Shown here: piece by piece, positions 51,636 through 61,540 of the stretch | How the letters are laid out: each line of letters starts with the position of its first letter | How positions within the stretch are numbered: position 1 is the stretch's first letter | DNA from: Ferrimonas sediminum | GTDB taxonomy: Bacteria; Pseudomonadota; Gammaproteobacteria; Enterobacterales; Shewanellaceae | NCBI RefSeq assembly: GCF_900100175.1 | Contig: NZ_FNEM01000010.1 | Coordinates: forward strand, 1 to 64,000 | Length of the DNA stretch: 64,000 nt | Reading direction: 5' to 3' | The notes under the pieces: model-generated | Databases searched by the model: none | What the model saw: only the letters and a program-made list of their open reading frames with translations | What the model was told of the DNA's origin: nothing | Position numbers and translations under genes: made by a program

Positions 51636-54600
51636 GTGAAGACACCCATTCTCAACAACTACAACAAAGCGGTTTTCTATACCTACCTCGGAGTGGTGAT
51701 TCTGTCTCTGGTGGTGGCCGCCATGGTGTTCACCAAGCAGAAACAGCAACTGTTGATAGAAAAAGTGGAACAGGTCACCCAGCACTCCCATCAGGTGGAG
51801 TTGCTGCTGGACGCCAGCATTCGAGCGGTACAGGCGCTGCAGGAGTTCACGGCCATCCACATGCGCAACAGTGACGCCGCCTCCATGCCACAGCTGCAGG
51901 TACAGCACCAGTTTGTCAGCGAAGGCGACCGTTTCTCGCTACGCCCGGACTACCGCAACGCCCGCAACACCTTCGCCGAAAAGGGTTTCATCTCCGGTAA
52001 AGGGCAACTCGAGGGCCGCTCGGAACTGTTCTACCGCGAGCTTGATACCCTGTACCAGATGTCCCTTAGCCTGCCGGTCACCAAACAGATGGCCCCCAAG
52101 AGCGCCAGCATCTACTACCTGTCGACTCAGCAGATGATGTCCATCTACCCCTGGCCAGGGCCTGAGCACCAGTTTGAACCGCAGATGCTGCAAAGCCCGC
52201 TGTTTGATATGGCCAAACCGGAGAACAACCCGGAGCGTAAGGTGTTCTGGTCCGACGCCCATCGCAACGCCGAGGACAAGCTGGCCACCACCGTCGGTAT
52301 CCCGGTGTACGTGGGTGACACCTTCCTGGCCGCCATCTACATGGAGCTGAGGCTGTCGACTCTGACCGAACAGATTGAACGCTACTTCGATCTGCCGGGG
52401 ACGGTGCTGCTGCTGGATCGGGCCAACAACGTGCTGTCCTACCCGGACATGCACCTGGATGAACTGCCGCGCACCTACCACCTGAGCCAGCGCATTCCGG
52501 CACAGCTGCACAATGTGCCACTGGATCGGCTGCTGGACGACACCGACGCCAAGCTGATCAACGGCTACTACGTGCGCGCCATCAAACTCACCAACGCCCC
52601 TTGGTCGCTGCTGTACCTGCAACCGGAACAAGAGGTGGTGGCCGACGCCTGGGAGAAACTGGAATCCACCTTCCTGATGGTGATCATCGCCCTGTCACTG
52701 CTGGTAACCGTGGTCCACTGGCTGACCCGTCGCGCCTTCGTCAGCCCGGCTTCCAAGCTGCTCAACCACCTGGAGGACTGCGCCAACCAGCCGACGCCGC
52801 CGCCGAAACGGATCCTCGAAGGCTGGGAGCCTTGGTTCCAGCTGATCTCCCGCACCTTTGAAGAGAATCAGCAATACACCCAGCACCTGGCGGCCCAGAA
52901 CCGGCGCCTGGATAAACTGGTGGCCAAGCGCACCGCCCGCCTGCGCGAAGCCAATGAACGGCGCGAGCGCGACTTCTCGTTGATGCGCTCCCTCATCGAT
53001 GCCATGCCGGAAGCGATCATGTTCAAAGACGTGGAGGGTCGCTTCCTCGGCTGCAACCGCTCCGCCGAGACCCTGTTCGGTCACCAGGAGAGCGAACTGC
53101 TCGGACTGTCGGTCACCGACATCCTCGACGGCGAAAAGGGTCGTCAACTGGCAGAGGAAGACGCCCAGGTACTGCGCGACCGGGTACCGCTTCGCTACCG
53201 GGAAAAGAACGAATACAACGGCCGGGCGGTGTTGTACGACACCCTGAAACTGCCGTTCTACAACGGCCGCGGCGAACTACTGGGGCTGATCGGGGTGTGG
53301 CGTGACATCACCCGCGAGTCGGAACAGCAGGAGAAGCTGAAGCAGTCGGAGGAGCGCTACCACCTGGCCATGGACTCGGTGGAGGACGGTGTCTGGGACT
53401 GGTACCTGGATGCCAACCAGCTGATCTGCAATCCGGCCTACTACACCATGCTGGGCTACGAGTCCGGTGAGTTCCCACTGCTGATAGAAACCTACTACCG
53501 GTTGATGCACCCGGACGACCGCCAGCGGGTGGAGAGCTACATCGACGCCTATCTGGATGACTCCAGCACCCCGTTCAACATCGAGTTCCGCATGAAGGGC
53601 AAAGATGGCCACTACCGCTGGATTCTTTCCCGGGGTCGTCTGGTGGAGCGCGACGACGAAGGCGAACCGATTCGCTTGCTCGGCACCCACAAGGACATCA
53701 CCCAGCAGAAAGACAACGAGGTGATCCTGTTGGAGGCCAAGCAGGATGCCGAACTGGCCAACGTCACCAAGAGTGAGTTCCTGGCCAACATGAGCCATGA
53801 GATTCGCACACCGATGAACGCCATCATCGGCATGATGCACCTGGCCCTGCGCACCGAACTGACCGCCAAACAGAAAGACTATCTGGAGAAGGCCCGCTAC
53901 AGTGCCGAATCGCTGCTGCGGATCATCAACGACATCCTCGATTTCTCCAAGATTGAAGCCGGCAAGCTGGAGCTGGAGCAGACCCGCTTCAGCCTCGACA
54001 AGGTACTGGAGCACGCCGTCAGCCTGAACTCCCTTAAGGCCCAGGAGAAAGAGGTCGATCTGCAGCTGTACTCCTCGGTCAGCGCCAACCTGCACCTGAT
54101 CGGCGATCCCCTGCGTCTGGGGCAGGTGCTGATCAACCTGCTGTCCAACGCCGTCAAGTTTACCGACCACGGCGAAGTGGAGCTGGGCTGTGAGGATCTC
54201 AAGGAGCATAACGGCCGCATTCGCCTCAAGTTCTGGGTTCGCGACACTGGCATCGGCATCGATGAGGCCAAGCAGAAGTTCCTGTTTGATGCCTTCAACC
54301 AGGCCGATGGCTCCACCACCCGCCGCTTCGGCGGCACCGGTCTGGGGCTGTCGATCAGTAAGCACCTGGTCAACCTGATGGGCGGCGACCTGACCGTGCA
54401 CAGTGTTCCCGGCGAAGGCTCCACCTTCAGCTTTACCATCGACGCCAAACGGGTGGAGCAGCCGCCGCAAAAGACCCAGCTGATCTCCCCCCACGGCAAT
54501 CAGCTCACCGCGCTGGTGGTGGACGACAACAGCACCGCACTGCAGATCTACTCGACCTATCTGCGAGACTTCCAGTTCCACGTCGATCTGGCCCAGAACG

Positions 54601-55307
54601 GTCAGGAAGCGATCACCGCCATCAAGCAATCCAAACCGGAGCTGGTACTGCTGGACTGGATGATGCCGGACATGGACGGTATCGAGGTGGTCAACCAGAT
54701 CGACCGACTGGTGGCCGATGGCACCCTGGAACGGCGGCCGGTCATCCTGATCATGACCGCCTTTACCGGCAGCTCACTGTCGGATCAGGTGCAGCAGGGT
54801 AAAATTCATGCGGTGATGCAAAAACCCTTCAACGCCTCTAAGCTGTTTGATGTACTGATCAGCAACTTCTCTGACGACAACATCGAGGCGGCGCCAGACA
54901 TCACTCCGGAACAGGACACCCCGGATCAGCAGGCCCACATCCTGCTGGTAGAGGACAACTTGATCAACCAGCAAGTGGCCACCGAACTGCTCAAGAGCGC
55001 CGGCTACCAGGTCAGTGTGGCGGAAAACGGCCAGATTGCGGTGGAGCTGGTGAAGGAGCAGGAGTTCGACCTGGTACTGATGGACATTCAGATGCCGGTG
55101 ATGGACGGCCTGACCGCCTGTCGCACCATTCGCGAGTTTGCCGATGAACAGCAGCTGCCGATCATCGCCATGACCGCCCATGCCATGAGCGGCGACCGTG
55201 AAAAAAGCCTGGCCGCCGGCATGAACGACCACATTACCAAACCCATCATCCTGCCGGAACTGTTCGCCACCGTGAAGCACTGGCTTGATGAGGGTGACGC
55301 CCGATGA
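51636..55307 (+). CDS. hybrid sensor histidine kinase with two receiver domains
   Basis: This roughly 1223-residue inner-membrane kinase has a membrane helix (about 13-32), an extracytoplasmic double-Cache-like sensor (to about 345), a second helix (about 347-370) and two PAS domains (about 450-570 and 575-700). HisKA ([17 protein letters not shown], His721) and HATPase (N, G1 DTGIGI, G2 GGTGLGLSI) follow, then receivers REC1 ([16 protein letters not shown]) and REC2 ([16 protein letters not shown]). No HPt domain is present, so phosphotransfer must use an outside HPt. GTG 51636 is preferred; TTG 51627 is possible, and neither has a strong ribosome-binding site. It overlaps the ybaN-like gene by 4 bases. 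The signal is unknown. Confidence 0.92.
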   Translation: MKTPILNNYNKAVFYTYLGVVILSLVVAAMVFTKQKQQLLIEKVEQVTQHSHQVELLLDASIRAVQALQEFTAIHMRNSDAASMPQLQVQHQFVSEGDRFSLRPDYRNARNTFAEKGFISGKGQLEGRSELFYRELDTLYQMSLSLPVTKQMAPKSASIYYLSTQQMMSIYPWPGPEHQFEPQMLQSPLFDMAKPENNPERKVFWSDAHRNAEDKLATTVGIPVYVGDTFLAAIYMELRLSTLTEQIERYFDLPGTVLLLDRANNVLSYPDMHLDELPRTYHLSQRIPAQLHNVPLDRLLDDTDAKLINGYYVRAIKLTNAPWSLLYLQPEQEVVADAWEKLESTFLMVIIALSLLVTVVHWLTRRAFVSPASKLLNHLEDCANQPTPPPKRILEGWEPWFQLISRTFEENQQYTQHLAAQNRRLDKLVAKRTARLREANERRERDFSLMRSLIDAMPEAIMFKDVEGRFLGCNRSAETLFGHQESELLGLSVTDILDGEKGRQLAEEDAQVLRDRVPLRYREKNEYNGRAVLYDTLKLPFYNGRGELLGLIGVWRDITRESEQQEKLKQSEERYHLAMDSVEDGVWDWYLDANQLICNPAYYTMLGYESGEFPLLIETYYRLMHPDDRQRVESYIDAYLDDSSTPFNIEFRMKGKDGHYRWILSRGRLVERDDEGEPIRLLGTHKDITQQKDNEVILLEAKQDAELANVTKSEFLANMSHEIRTPMNAIIGMMHLALRTELTAKQKDYLEKARYSAESLLRIINDILDFSKIEAGKLELEQTRFSLDKVLEHAVSLNSLKAQEKEVDLQLYSSVSANLHLIGDPLRLGQVLINLLSNAVKFTDHGEVELGCEDLKEHNGRIRLKFWVRDTGIGIDEAKQKFLFDAFNQADGSTTRRFGGTGLGLSISKHLVNLMGGDLTVHSVPGEGSTFSFTIDAKRVEQPPQKTQLISPHGNQLTALVVDDNSTALQIYSTYLRDFQFHVDLAQNGQEAITAIKQSKPELVLLDWMMPDMDGIEVVNQIDRLVADGTLERRPVILIMTAFTGSSLSDQVQQGKIHAVMQKPFNASKLFDVLISNFSDDNIEAAPDITPEQDTPDQQAHILLVEDNLINQQVATELLKSAGYQVSVAENGQIAVELVKEQEFDLVLMDIQMPVMDGLTACRTIREFADEQQLPIIAMTAHAMSGDREKSLAAGMNDHITKPIILPELFATVKHWLDEGDAR

Positions 55308-55723
55308 CCAGAGAGACCCGAGTGCCGCAAGCCAAAATCAAAACCTACCGACGCCGTCCGTTGATCCGCTACCTGCTGATCGGCCTCGGTAGCCTCTGTG
55401 CCGCCCTGGGATTGGCGGGCATGTTTCTGCCGCTGCTGCCGACGGTGCCTTTCCTATTGCTGGCCGCGGCCTGCTTCAGCCGCTCTTCGGCGCGGATGCA
55501 GGCGTGGCTGTTCAACCACCGCCTACTGGGGCCGGTGATTCGCAACTATCTGGAACGGAAAGGGATGACCCGGCGCCAACTGTGGGGCAGCATCGCCAGC
55601 ATCTGGCTGGGCATGGGGATTGCCATCTATCTGGCACCGGTACTCACGGTGAAACTCTTGCTGGCCAGCGTCGGCTTAGCGGTGTCCATTCACCTGGCCA
55701 GGTTGCCGCGCCTGCACGACTGA
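55304..55723 (+). CDS. YbaN-family (DUF454) inner-membrane protein
   Basis: The 139-residue protein shows the family hallmark GLAGMFLPLLPTVPFLLLAAACFSRSS in a hydrophobic hairpin (about 25-62). A soluble turn FNHRLLGPVIRNYLERKGM and two more C-terminal helices (about 98-132) follow. Function of the family is unknown. The start overlaps the histidine kinase stop (ATGA), an unusual coupling. A remnant of a second family member lies 400 bases downstream. Confidence 0.88.
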   Translation: MTRETRVPQAKIKTYRRRPLIRYLLIGLGSLCAALGLAGMFLPLLPTVPFLLLAAACFSRSSARMQAWLFNHRLLGPVIRNYLERKGMTRRQLWGSIASIWLGMGIAIYLAPVLTVKLLLASVGLAVSIHLARLPRLHD

Positions 55724-55786
55724 CGGCGTGATCCTGCTCGCATTCCGCACCACGTCGTCATCGACCCGCTTGAAGCCAAGATAAAG

Positions 55787-55804
55787 ATGAGAATTGTTCT
55801 CAAT
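55787..55804. promoter_or_regulatory. Fur-box-like palindrome between convergent genes
   Basis: ATGAGAATTGTTCTCAAT contains TGAGAA-TTG-TTCTCA and resembles gammaproteobacterial Fur boxes. It lies between two convergent gene ends rather than before a gene, so function is doubtful. It could instead form a weak AT hairpin. Confidence 0.3.
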
Positions 55805-55810
55805 GATGGG

Positions 55811-55945
55811 TTATTGATCGGGTAGGCCCGACTTCTTCCAAAACATCCAGCCGATGTAGCCGACGATGCCGCAGGTCGCCAGTATCACCAGCATCGACAT
55901 CCAGCCGATGGGGCTGTCCATGATCAGGTTAAACCAATGAGACAT
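55811..55945 (-). CDS. 44-residue DUF3149-like membrane microprotein
   Basis: A short frame encodes a 44-residue protein starting MSHWFNLIMDSPIGWMSML, with one membrane helix (about 15-36) and the ending MFWKKSGLPDQ. The pattern of a short amphipathic start with (N/S)P(V/I)G before a single helix matches DUF3149 proteins. The ribosome-binding site AAGGAG lies 6 bases upstream. Role unknown. Confidence 0.75.
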   Translation of the reverse strand: MSHWFNLIMDSPIGWMSMLVILATCGIVGYIGWMFWKKSGLPDQ

Positions 55946-56139
55946 GGGGAACTCCTTGTAATACTTATGAATACGGCTTCTACCCTACTCCATGCCTAGC
56001 CACCTCCCCATGATCCGGATCAAGAGGTGTTGCGTGAGTGATAAGCGAAGGTAACGATCAAGTTACCAGACTTGGTGAGGCGATAAACCCCTGCGCCTGC
56101 CAGACGCTTGAGCCCGTCACCTCAACGGCTGGTGGTTGA

Positions 56140-56226
56140 TCCCCGGGCCCTGTCGGTACTGGCCGCTGTCATTGGCATGGTCCTGCCTCTGTTGCCGACG
56201 GTGCCGTTTCTGTTGCTCGACAACCT
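56140..56226 (+). pseudogene. remnant of a second YbaN-like gene
   Basis: About 30 codons read RALSVLAAVIGMVLPLLPTVPF, closely matching the hallmark of the intact YbaN-like protein (AGMFLPLLPTVPFLLL). The similarity stops abruptly at LLLDN and lacks both the N-terminus and the remaining helices. No good start or ribosome-binding site exists. It is probably a decayed tandem copy cut short near the rnb terminator. The stretch 55946-56139 holds no other gene. Confidence 0.65.
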
Positions 56227-56261
56227 GAAACGCAAAGCGCACCGTTCTAATCGTCACCAAC

Positions 56262-56293
56262 AAAAACGGATCGCCGCAGCGACCCGTTTTTTT
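56262..56293. terminator. bidirectional terminator at the end of rnb
   Basis: AAAAACGG-A-TCGC pairs with GCGA-C-CCGTTTTT around CGCA, followed by a long T run (A run on the other strand). It ends rnb on the minus strand. Confidence 0.88.
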
Positions 56294-56306
56294 AATGGTT
56301 TTCGAC

Positions 56307-58256
56307 TTACGCCAGCTTGTGTCGCGGTGCCACCACGATGTTGCGGTTGGCCACCCGCACTTCGTGAATCACCACCTCCAGGATCTGCGACAAACGGAAC
56401 ACCTGCTCACCGTCGAACTGGGCCAGACCCTGATCCCCGGCCAGGGTCAGCCTGGACTTATCGTCGGTCAGCAGCGGCGCCGGCAGGAACACCACCGCAC
56501 CGTTTTCCTGCAGTCTCAACCGCACGCCACCACGGTTGATGTCGATGATCTCGCCAACAAACACCTCATCGGTGCCCGCCTTCGACGCCAGGTAGCGGGC
56601 AAACAGCCAGTCACCAACGTCCCGCTCACACAGGCGATGCAGCTTACGCATCGCCGTCAGGTGTTCAATCAGCGCCGCATCCGGCAGAGACTCAGCCTGA
56701 CGTCCCTCGATCACCGCCTTAAGCAAGCGGTGGTTGACCATGTCACCGTATTTACGAATCGGTGAGGTCCAGGTGGCATAGCCCTGCAGGCCCATGCCAA
56801 AGTGGGCACCCGGCGTGGCCGCCATTTCGGAGAACGCCTGCATGCGCCGCAGGCGAGCATCCAGATAACCGTCAGGCTGAGCGTCCAGGGCTCGGCGCAG
56901 CTCGCAATAACCGGCCAGAGTCTGCAGCCGATCGCCGTCGAACTCCAGGCCGTTGTCCGCCAGCATCTGCCTGGCCGCGTCCACCCGCTCGCTGTCCAGA
57001 CCGGCGTGGACGTTAAACACCCCGCCACCGACCCGCTCCGCCAGCAATACCGCCGCCGCCGAGTTAGCCAGAATCATGGTCTCTTCGACAATGCGGTTGG
57101 CGATTCGCCTTGGCTCCACATGAATGGTGACCACATTGCCCTGCTCATCCACCTCGAAACGGTAGTCGGGGCGATCCGGGAACACCAGGGCATGCTGCTC
57201 GCGCCAGGCGATGCGCGCCAGGGCCAACTGGTGCAGCAGGTCGATTTGATCGGCAATCACCGGATCCTGTGGCTGCCAGGCATCCGCCAGTCCCTCGAGA
57301 CGATCCGATACCTTATCGTAGGCCAGCTTGGCGTGAGAGGCGATGGTCGCCAGTGAAAAATCGGCCTCACCAGCACTGCCGTCGGTGGCCACCGGAATCC
57401 GCGCCACTACCGCATAGCGCTGCTGGCCCTCCACCAGAGAGCACAGCTCATCGGCCAGCTGGCGTGGCAACATCGGTACGTTGAAGCCCGGCAGATATTG
57501 GGTAAATCCTCGCTTGCGCGCTTCCAGATCCACCTCATCACCGGCCTCCACGTACGCGGTCGGATCGGCAATGGCCACATGCAGCCACCAGCCCCCCTGC
57601 TCACGGGATTCCACATACAGGGCGTCGTCCATGTCTTTGGTGGACTCGGCATCGATGGTCACAAACGGTAACTGGGTCAGATCCTGGCGTTGATTGTCTT
57701 CCGGGGTCTGCCACCCCTGAGGGTCCGCCGGCTCGGCCTTGGCCAGATCGTGCTTGGCCAGCACCACCCACCAGGGCACATGGGGATCGTTGTGCGCCGC
57801 CACCAGTTCGGTGATCTCCACCTGAAAATGGGGCTCGTCCGGCCGCAGCGGGTGCTTGACCAACTGGGCCACCACGTAGTCGCCATTGCTCAATTCGGAG
57901 CCCTTCAGGCCTTTGCACTTGGCCCGCATCGGCTCGCGCATCAGCGGGTGATCCGGCACCACGTTCAACCGCTCTTTGACAAACTTCACCCGGGCGATAA
58001 ACCGGTTTAACCCCACTTCCAGCAGCTCATCCGGCTCGGCGACGGTCTTCTCTTTTTCGGTTCTCAACACTGCCGAGACCCGATCGCCATGGACCACTTT
58101 CTTCATGTAGGCCGGCGGAATAAAGTGGCTGTCACCCTTGTCGGTTTCCAAAAATCCGAAGCCGCGCTCGGTGGCCTTGACCTGGCCCTCGACCGTGGGC
58201 AGAGTCTCTTTAATCTGTGCTTTAAGCTGCTGCAGCAGCGGGTTGTCCTGGAACAT
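56307..58256 (-). CDS. rnb: exoribonuclease II
   Basis: The 649-residue 3'-to-5' exoribonuclease matches E. coli RNase II along its length. MFQDNPLLQQLKAQ is the family start, so ATG 58256 is chosen over one 19 codons upstream. Cold-shock domains (VKATERGFGFLETDKGDSHFIPP) precede the RNB catalytic domain. The metal-binding Asp cluster is VTIDAESTKDMDDALY, and YATWTSPIRKYGDMVNHRLLKA contains the conserved Arg. A C-terminal S1 domain (FVGEIIDINRGGVRLRL) ends the protein. Confidence 0.96.
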   Translation of the reverse strand: MFQDNPLLQQLKAQIKETLPTVEGQVKATERGFGFLETDKGDSHFIPPAYMKKVVHGDRVSAVLRTEKEKTVAEPDELLEVGLNRFIARVKFVKERLNVVPDHPLMREPMRAKCKGLKGSELSNGDYVVAQLVKHPLRPDEPHFQVEITELVAAHNDPHVPWWVVLAKHDLAKAEPADPQGWQTPEDNQRQDLTQLPFVTIDAESTKDMDDALYVESREQGGWWLHVAIADPTAYVEAGDEVDLEARKRGFTQYLPGFNVPMLPRQLADELCSLVEGQQRYAVVARIPVATDGSAGEADFSLATIASHAKLAYDKVSDRLEGLADAWQPQDPVIADQIDLLHQLALARIAWREQHALVFPDRPDYRFEVDEQGNVVTIHVEPRRIANRIVEETMILANSAAAVLLAERVGGGVFNVHAGLDSERVDAARQMLADNGLEFDGDRLQTLAGYCELRRALDAQPDGYLDARLRRMQAFSEMAATPGAHFGMGLQGYATWTSPIRKYGDMVNHRLLKAVIEGRQAESLPDAALIEHLTAMRKLHRLCERDVGDWLFARYLASKAGTDEVFVGEIIDINRGGVRLRLQENGAVVFLPAPLLTDDKSRLTLAGDQGLAQFDGEQVFRLSQILEVVIHEVRVANRNIVVAPRHKLA

Positions 58257-58369
58257 CCAAAGAATTCCGTGATTACCAAAAGGGAGTCGAGTCACCCCAG
58301 CAGGGTGACACAAAGAGAGGCAAGTTTAAGGGATAAACGAGTCAATCACCACGCCTTTCCACCCCGGGT

Positions 58370-59323
58370 TCAGACCCGGTTTTGCGGCTTGCCATCGAGA
58401 AACGCGGCCAGGTTCGCCACCGCAATGTTCAGCAGATTCTGCCTCGCCTGCAGGGTCGCCCAGGCGTTGTGGGGCGTGATGCTGCAGTTGGGCGCCGACA
58501 GCAGCGGATTATCCGGCGATGGCGGTTCACTGCTAAGCACATCCAGGCCGGCGGCGGCGATGGTGCCCTGCTGCAGGGCCCGGGCCAGATCCGACTCATT
58601 CACCAGCGGCCCGCGAGCGGTGTTGATCAATATGGCGGTGGGTTTCATCAGCGCCAGGCGACGGGCGTCGATCATGCCCTGGTTGTTGTCGGTCAGCGGG
58701 CAGTGCAAGCTGACCACATCGGCGCATTGCAACAGCGCCTCCAGTGGCATCCAGCGGCGGCCGTCGGGCAAGCCGGTTTTGGGGCTTGGGGTGGTGAGCA
58801 CCACCTGCATGCCAAAGCCCTCGGCCATGGCCGCCAGCCTGCGGGCGATTTCGCCGTAACCCACCAGCCCCAGGGTCTGTCCCTCCAGGGACTGCAACGG
58901 CCCGTCGTAGAAACAGAAGTCGTCGCTGTCGCTCCAGTCCCCTCGAGCAACCCGGCCGTGGTGCCAGGCCACCCGGCTACTATGATGCAACAGGTGCGCC
59001 ATCGCCATCTGCGCCACCGAAGCGGGGCCATAGGCCGGTACATTGGTAACCAGAATGCCGCGTTCTCGGGCGGCCTTAATATCCACCACGTTGATGCCGG
59101 TGGCCAGCACCCCTATGTACTTGAGGTTCGGCAGCTGTGCCAGGGTCGAGGCAGTCAATGGGGTTTTGTTGGTCATCAGCAACTCGGCCCCTGAAGCCCG
59201 GGCCACAATCTGTGACTCCGGCGTCCGCTCATGCACCCGGATCGATGCCAGCGCCTGTAGCGGCGCCCAGCTCAAGTCCCCCGGATTCAGGGTGTGTCCG
59301 TCCAGTACCACCAGTTGCTTCAT
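58370..59323 (-). CDS. D-2-hydroxyacid dehydrogenase, glycerate dehydrogenase-like
   Basis: The 317-residue NAD-dependent oxidoreductase has the catalytic triad in place: Arg in NTARG, Glu in SSEPPSPDNPLL and His in PHNAWAT. The nucleotide-binding LGLVGYGEIARRLA lies near residue 152. The N-terminal LDGHTLNPGDLSW is typical of glycerate (hydroxypyruvate) dehydrogenases, so that substrate is likely; glyoxylate or other 2-oxoacids are alternatives. A GAGGAG ribosome-binding site precedes the start. A single gene. Confidence 0.9.
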   Translation of the reverse strand: MKQLVVLDGHTLNPGDLSWAPLQALASIRVHERTPESQIVARASGAELLMTNKTPLTASTLAQLPNLKYIGVLATGINVVDIKAARERGILVTNVPAYGPASVAQMAMAHLLHHSSRVAWHHGRVARGDWSDSDDFCFYDGPLQSLEGQTLGLVGYGEIARRLAAMAEGFGMQVVLTTPSPKTGLPDGRRWMPLEALLQCADVVSLHCPLTDNNQGMIDARRLALMKPTAILINTARGPLVNESDLARALQQGTIAAAGLDVLSSEPPSPDNPLLSAPNCSITPHNAWATLQARQNLLNIAVANLAAFLDGKPQNRV

Positions 59324-59364
59324 TGCCGCTCCTCAGCCAGTTAATGCATGGGGTCATCCGCTCA

Positions 59365-59745
59365 TTAGAAACGAATCCGCAGGCCAAGGCTATAGTCGAG
59401 ATCCATCTCCAGATCCTTGCCGGGATAAAACACCGGCACCAGTTCGGCAAACAGCTCCAACTGATCGATCTGAGTCGCTACTCCCGCCTTAACCCGCAGG
59501 CCAATCTCCTCATCATCGGTATCACTGATCATGCCTCCGACACCGAAATAGAGGGCCGGGTTCAGGTTGGAGGGGATGCGACGATCGACACTGACCGCAA
59601 AGCGCTCCACACTGACGCCCACATCCCAGCCCTGGGCATGCACGGTCACGCCGTTGTCGCTGCCCAACTGAATCCCCACTCGAGGCGTCGCCCAGGTCGG
59701 CACGACCAGAATCACCGCCAGCATTGCCATCAACCACTTATTCAT
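59365..59745 (-). CDS. small exported beta-rich protein
   Basis: The 126-residue protein has a signal peptide (NKWLMAMLAVILVVPTWA, cleavage after residue 19). Alternating hydrophobic/polar strands follow (VGVSVERFAVSVDR, LYFGVGGMI, IGLRVKAGVA), ending in YSLGLRIRF. An aromatic C-terminal residue and the strand pattern suggest a small outer-membrane barrel or a fragment-sized relative of one. No family is recognised. The ribosome-binding site is TGGAG. Confidence 0.7.
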   Translation of the reverse strand: MNKWLMAMLAVILVVPTWATPRVGIQLGSDNGVTVHAQGWDVGVSVERFAVSVDRRIPSNLNPALYFGVGGMISDTDDEEIGLRVKAGVATQIDQLELFAELVPVFYPGKDLEMDLDYSLGLRIRF

Positions 59746-60087
59746 GATGTTTATCTCCAGAGAAAAAGCGGCTCATTGTAGGGGGGGCCGCCCGCCGGTC
59801 AATACCGAAAAACCGAACTCCACTGCGGCATTTTCACAATCAGTTGTTTTTACAAATAAAGCATCGGTACGGCCTGCGCCGGTAGTCGCCATTAGCACGA
59901 GCTTTGTTGACAGGACAAAGAGCTGGGAGCATGGCTGCAGATACACAAACGCCCCCTGATGGTGCGTCAGAGGGCGTTGGGTCTCCGAAGAGACAGGTCG
60001 TGCAGGAGATGATGAGAGTCGGTTAGGAGTTGCCAGCCGACGTCATTACTGTACGACGAATCGAGGCTGAATGCAAACTATTCTTAT
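59746..60087. other. 342-bp stretch without a supported gene
   Basis: I see no coding frame with a credible start. A hairpin with AACGCCC/GGGCGTT arms lies at 59948-59979 without a T run; it could be a transcript end for the gene to the right or a structured RNA element. Confidence 0.5.
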
Positions 60088-60429
60088 TTAAACCTCATCA
60101 CTCAGATAGCGACCCGAAACCGGCTCTGATGGGTAGTACTGTTCCGCCACCGGATCTGCGGACCGGGGCGTGTAATGCTGGTCGATCTGCGCCAGCGCCT
60201 CCGCCCGGCGGACACTGTCGGCAAACGCCATTGCCTGGCTGACCTCACCGCCGTCGTCTTGATTGACACCGGCCGAAGTCAGGTAGGCGTCCACGGTCGC
60301 CTGTTGTTGCTGGCGGGCCGTGACCGCCAGAATCACCTCTTTATTGTCCTGCAGGGCTTCCTTCGGAGGGGTGTCCGTTCCCGGGAGGCGTACCGCGGCA
60401 TAACTGACGGTCGAGGCAGAGATATTCAT
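60088..60429 (-). CDS. unknown small soluble protein
   Basis: The 113-residue protein starts NISASTVSYAAVRLPGTDTPPKEALQDNKEVILAV and has a Gln-rich middle (ARQQQQATVDAYL) and a disordered, Pro/Ser-rich end. There is no signal peptide or membrane helix. ATG 60429 is used rather than one three codons upstream. The style resembles small motility- or surface-associated proteins of Shewanella-like bacteria, but I do not recognise the family. Confidence 0.65.
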   Translation of the reverse strand: MNISASTVSYAAVRLPGTDTPPKEALQDNKEVILAVTARQQQQATVDAYLTSAGVNQDDGGEVSQAMAFADSVRRAEALAQIDQHYTPRSADPVAEQYYPSEPVSGRYLSDEV

Positions 60430-60465
60430 AAGCACCACTAAACAGCTAGTTGAGCCCAGATAATA

Positions 60466-61518
60466 TCACCGCGATCGACGGGAATCATCTGGTGAATGAC
60501 TGCGGTTCCAGATTCGTTCAGCCTGGCGCCCCAGCAGCCAGAAGCTTGCCCCGGCAATGGCAAACAACACTCCCTTATGCAGACTGTCCCAGAACTGTTC
60601 GAAGAAGCGGCTGTAGAGGTTGAGTATCAGGAATGCCAGCCCATACAGACGCAGGCCGGCCTCGTCACACCGCAGCCCCCAGAGCATGGCCGCCACACTG
60701 ACCAGCGCCGCCAGCAGCGCCCAGGGCCACAGTTGCCACTGCGGCTGGGCCGACCACAACTGCGGATCGTGGTGGTTACCAAACAGAGTCAGCAACCACA
60801 GATTGATGAACATCAGGCTCAGGCCGATGTGCCAGGTCGGGGACCACAGAGGCCGCCAGGCCGGGCGCGACATGGCGGTCGCCGACAATGCCAGCACTGC
60901 GCCCAGCAGAGCCAGACGCGCCGGTGGATTCATGCCATACCACAGCGCTTCCCAGCCCACCTGCTGCACCGAGTGCACCAGCAACCACAGCGCCAGGGTC
61001 AGTAGAGCGACGGCCCAGATCAGCGACGATCTCAACCACAGCCCGAGTAGGGCGTACACCGTCACCGCCGACAGCAGCCACCAGCGCCACACCGACTCAT
61101 CCACAGACAGGTAATCCGCCAGATACACCAGGGCGCCGCCGATGGCACACACCGCCCCCAGAAACAGCGCTTCCACCTGGTAACGGCGGCGGCGATCCCG
61201 CTGACGTAGCCGCTGCCCCTGAATCAGCAGTGCCAGCGCCAACAACGCCAGCCCGACGGAACGCACCAGTACCGGCGCCTGAAATACACTGGCGATCCAG
61301 TCGATCACCCGCGGATCCAACAGCACACTGGCCACCGACACTCCCAGGGAAACCAACGCCACCAGGAAGCTGTAGCGGGCCAGCCGGCGCCAGTCAAACC
61401 GCCGCACCTCAATGGTGGCCGTTAACCGCCGGACGGTGTCGGCATCCAGCAGTCCCTGCTGCTGCCACTGCTGCAACGCCCGATTAAGGGCATCCGCCTC
61501 CCTGTTGTCCCAGCTCAT
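60466..61518 (-). CDS. DUF2157-like polytopic membrane protein
   Basis: The 350-residue protein has an N-terminal soluble segment (READALNRALQQWQQQGLLDADTVRRL, typical of DUF2157) and then about ten hydrophobic helices from residue 45 to 335. It ends in a short basic tail. No transport motif is visible and the family function is unknown. It has a strong GGGAGGG ribosome-binding site and lies 22 bases after djlA on the same strand, so the two may share a transcript. Confidence 0.82.
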   Translation of the reverse strand: MSWDNREADALNRALQQWQQQGLLDADTVRRLTATIEVRRFDWRRLARYSFLVALVSLGVSVASVLLDPRVIDWIASVFQAPVLVRSVGLALLALALLIQGQRLRQRDRRRRYQVEALFLGAVCAIGGALVYLADYLSVDESVWRWWLLSAVTVYALLGLWLRSSLIWAVALLTLALWLLVHSVQQVGWEALWYGMNPPARLALLGAVLALSATAMSRPAWRPLWSPTWHIGLSLMFINLWLLTLFGNHHDPQLWSAQPQWQLWPWALLAALVSVAAMLWGLRCDEAGLRLYGLAFLILNLYSRFFEQFWDSLHKGVLFAIAGASFWLLGRQAERIWNRSHSPDDSRRSR

Positions 61519-61540
61519 GGCCGCCCTCCCTGTGCCTGAC

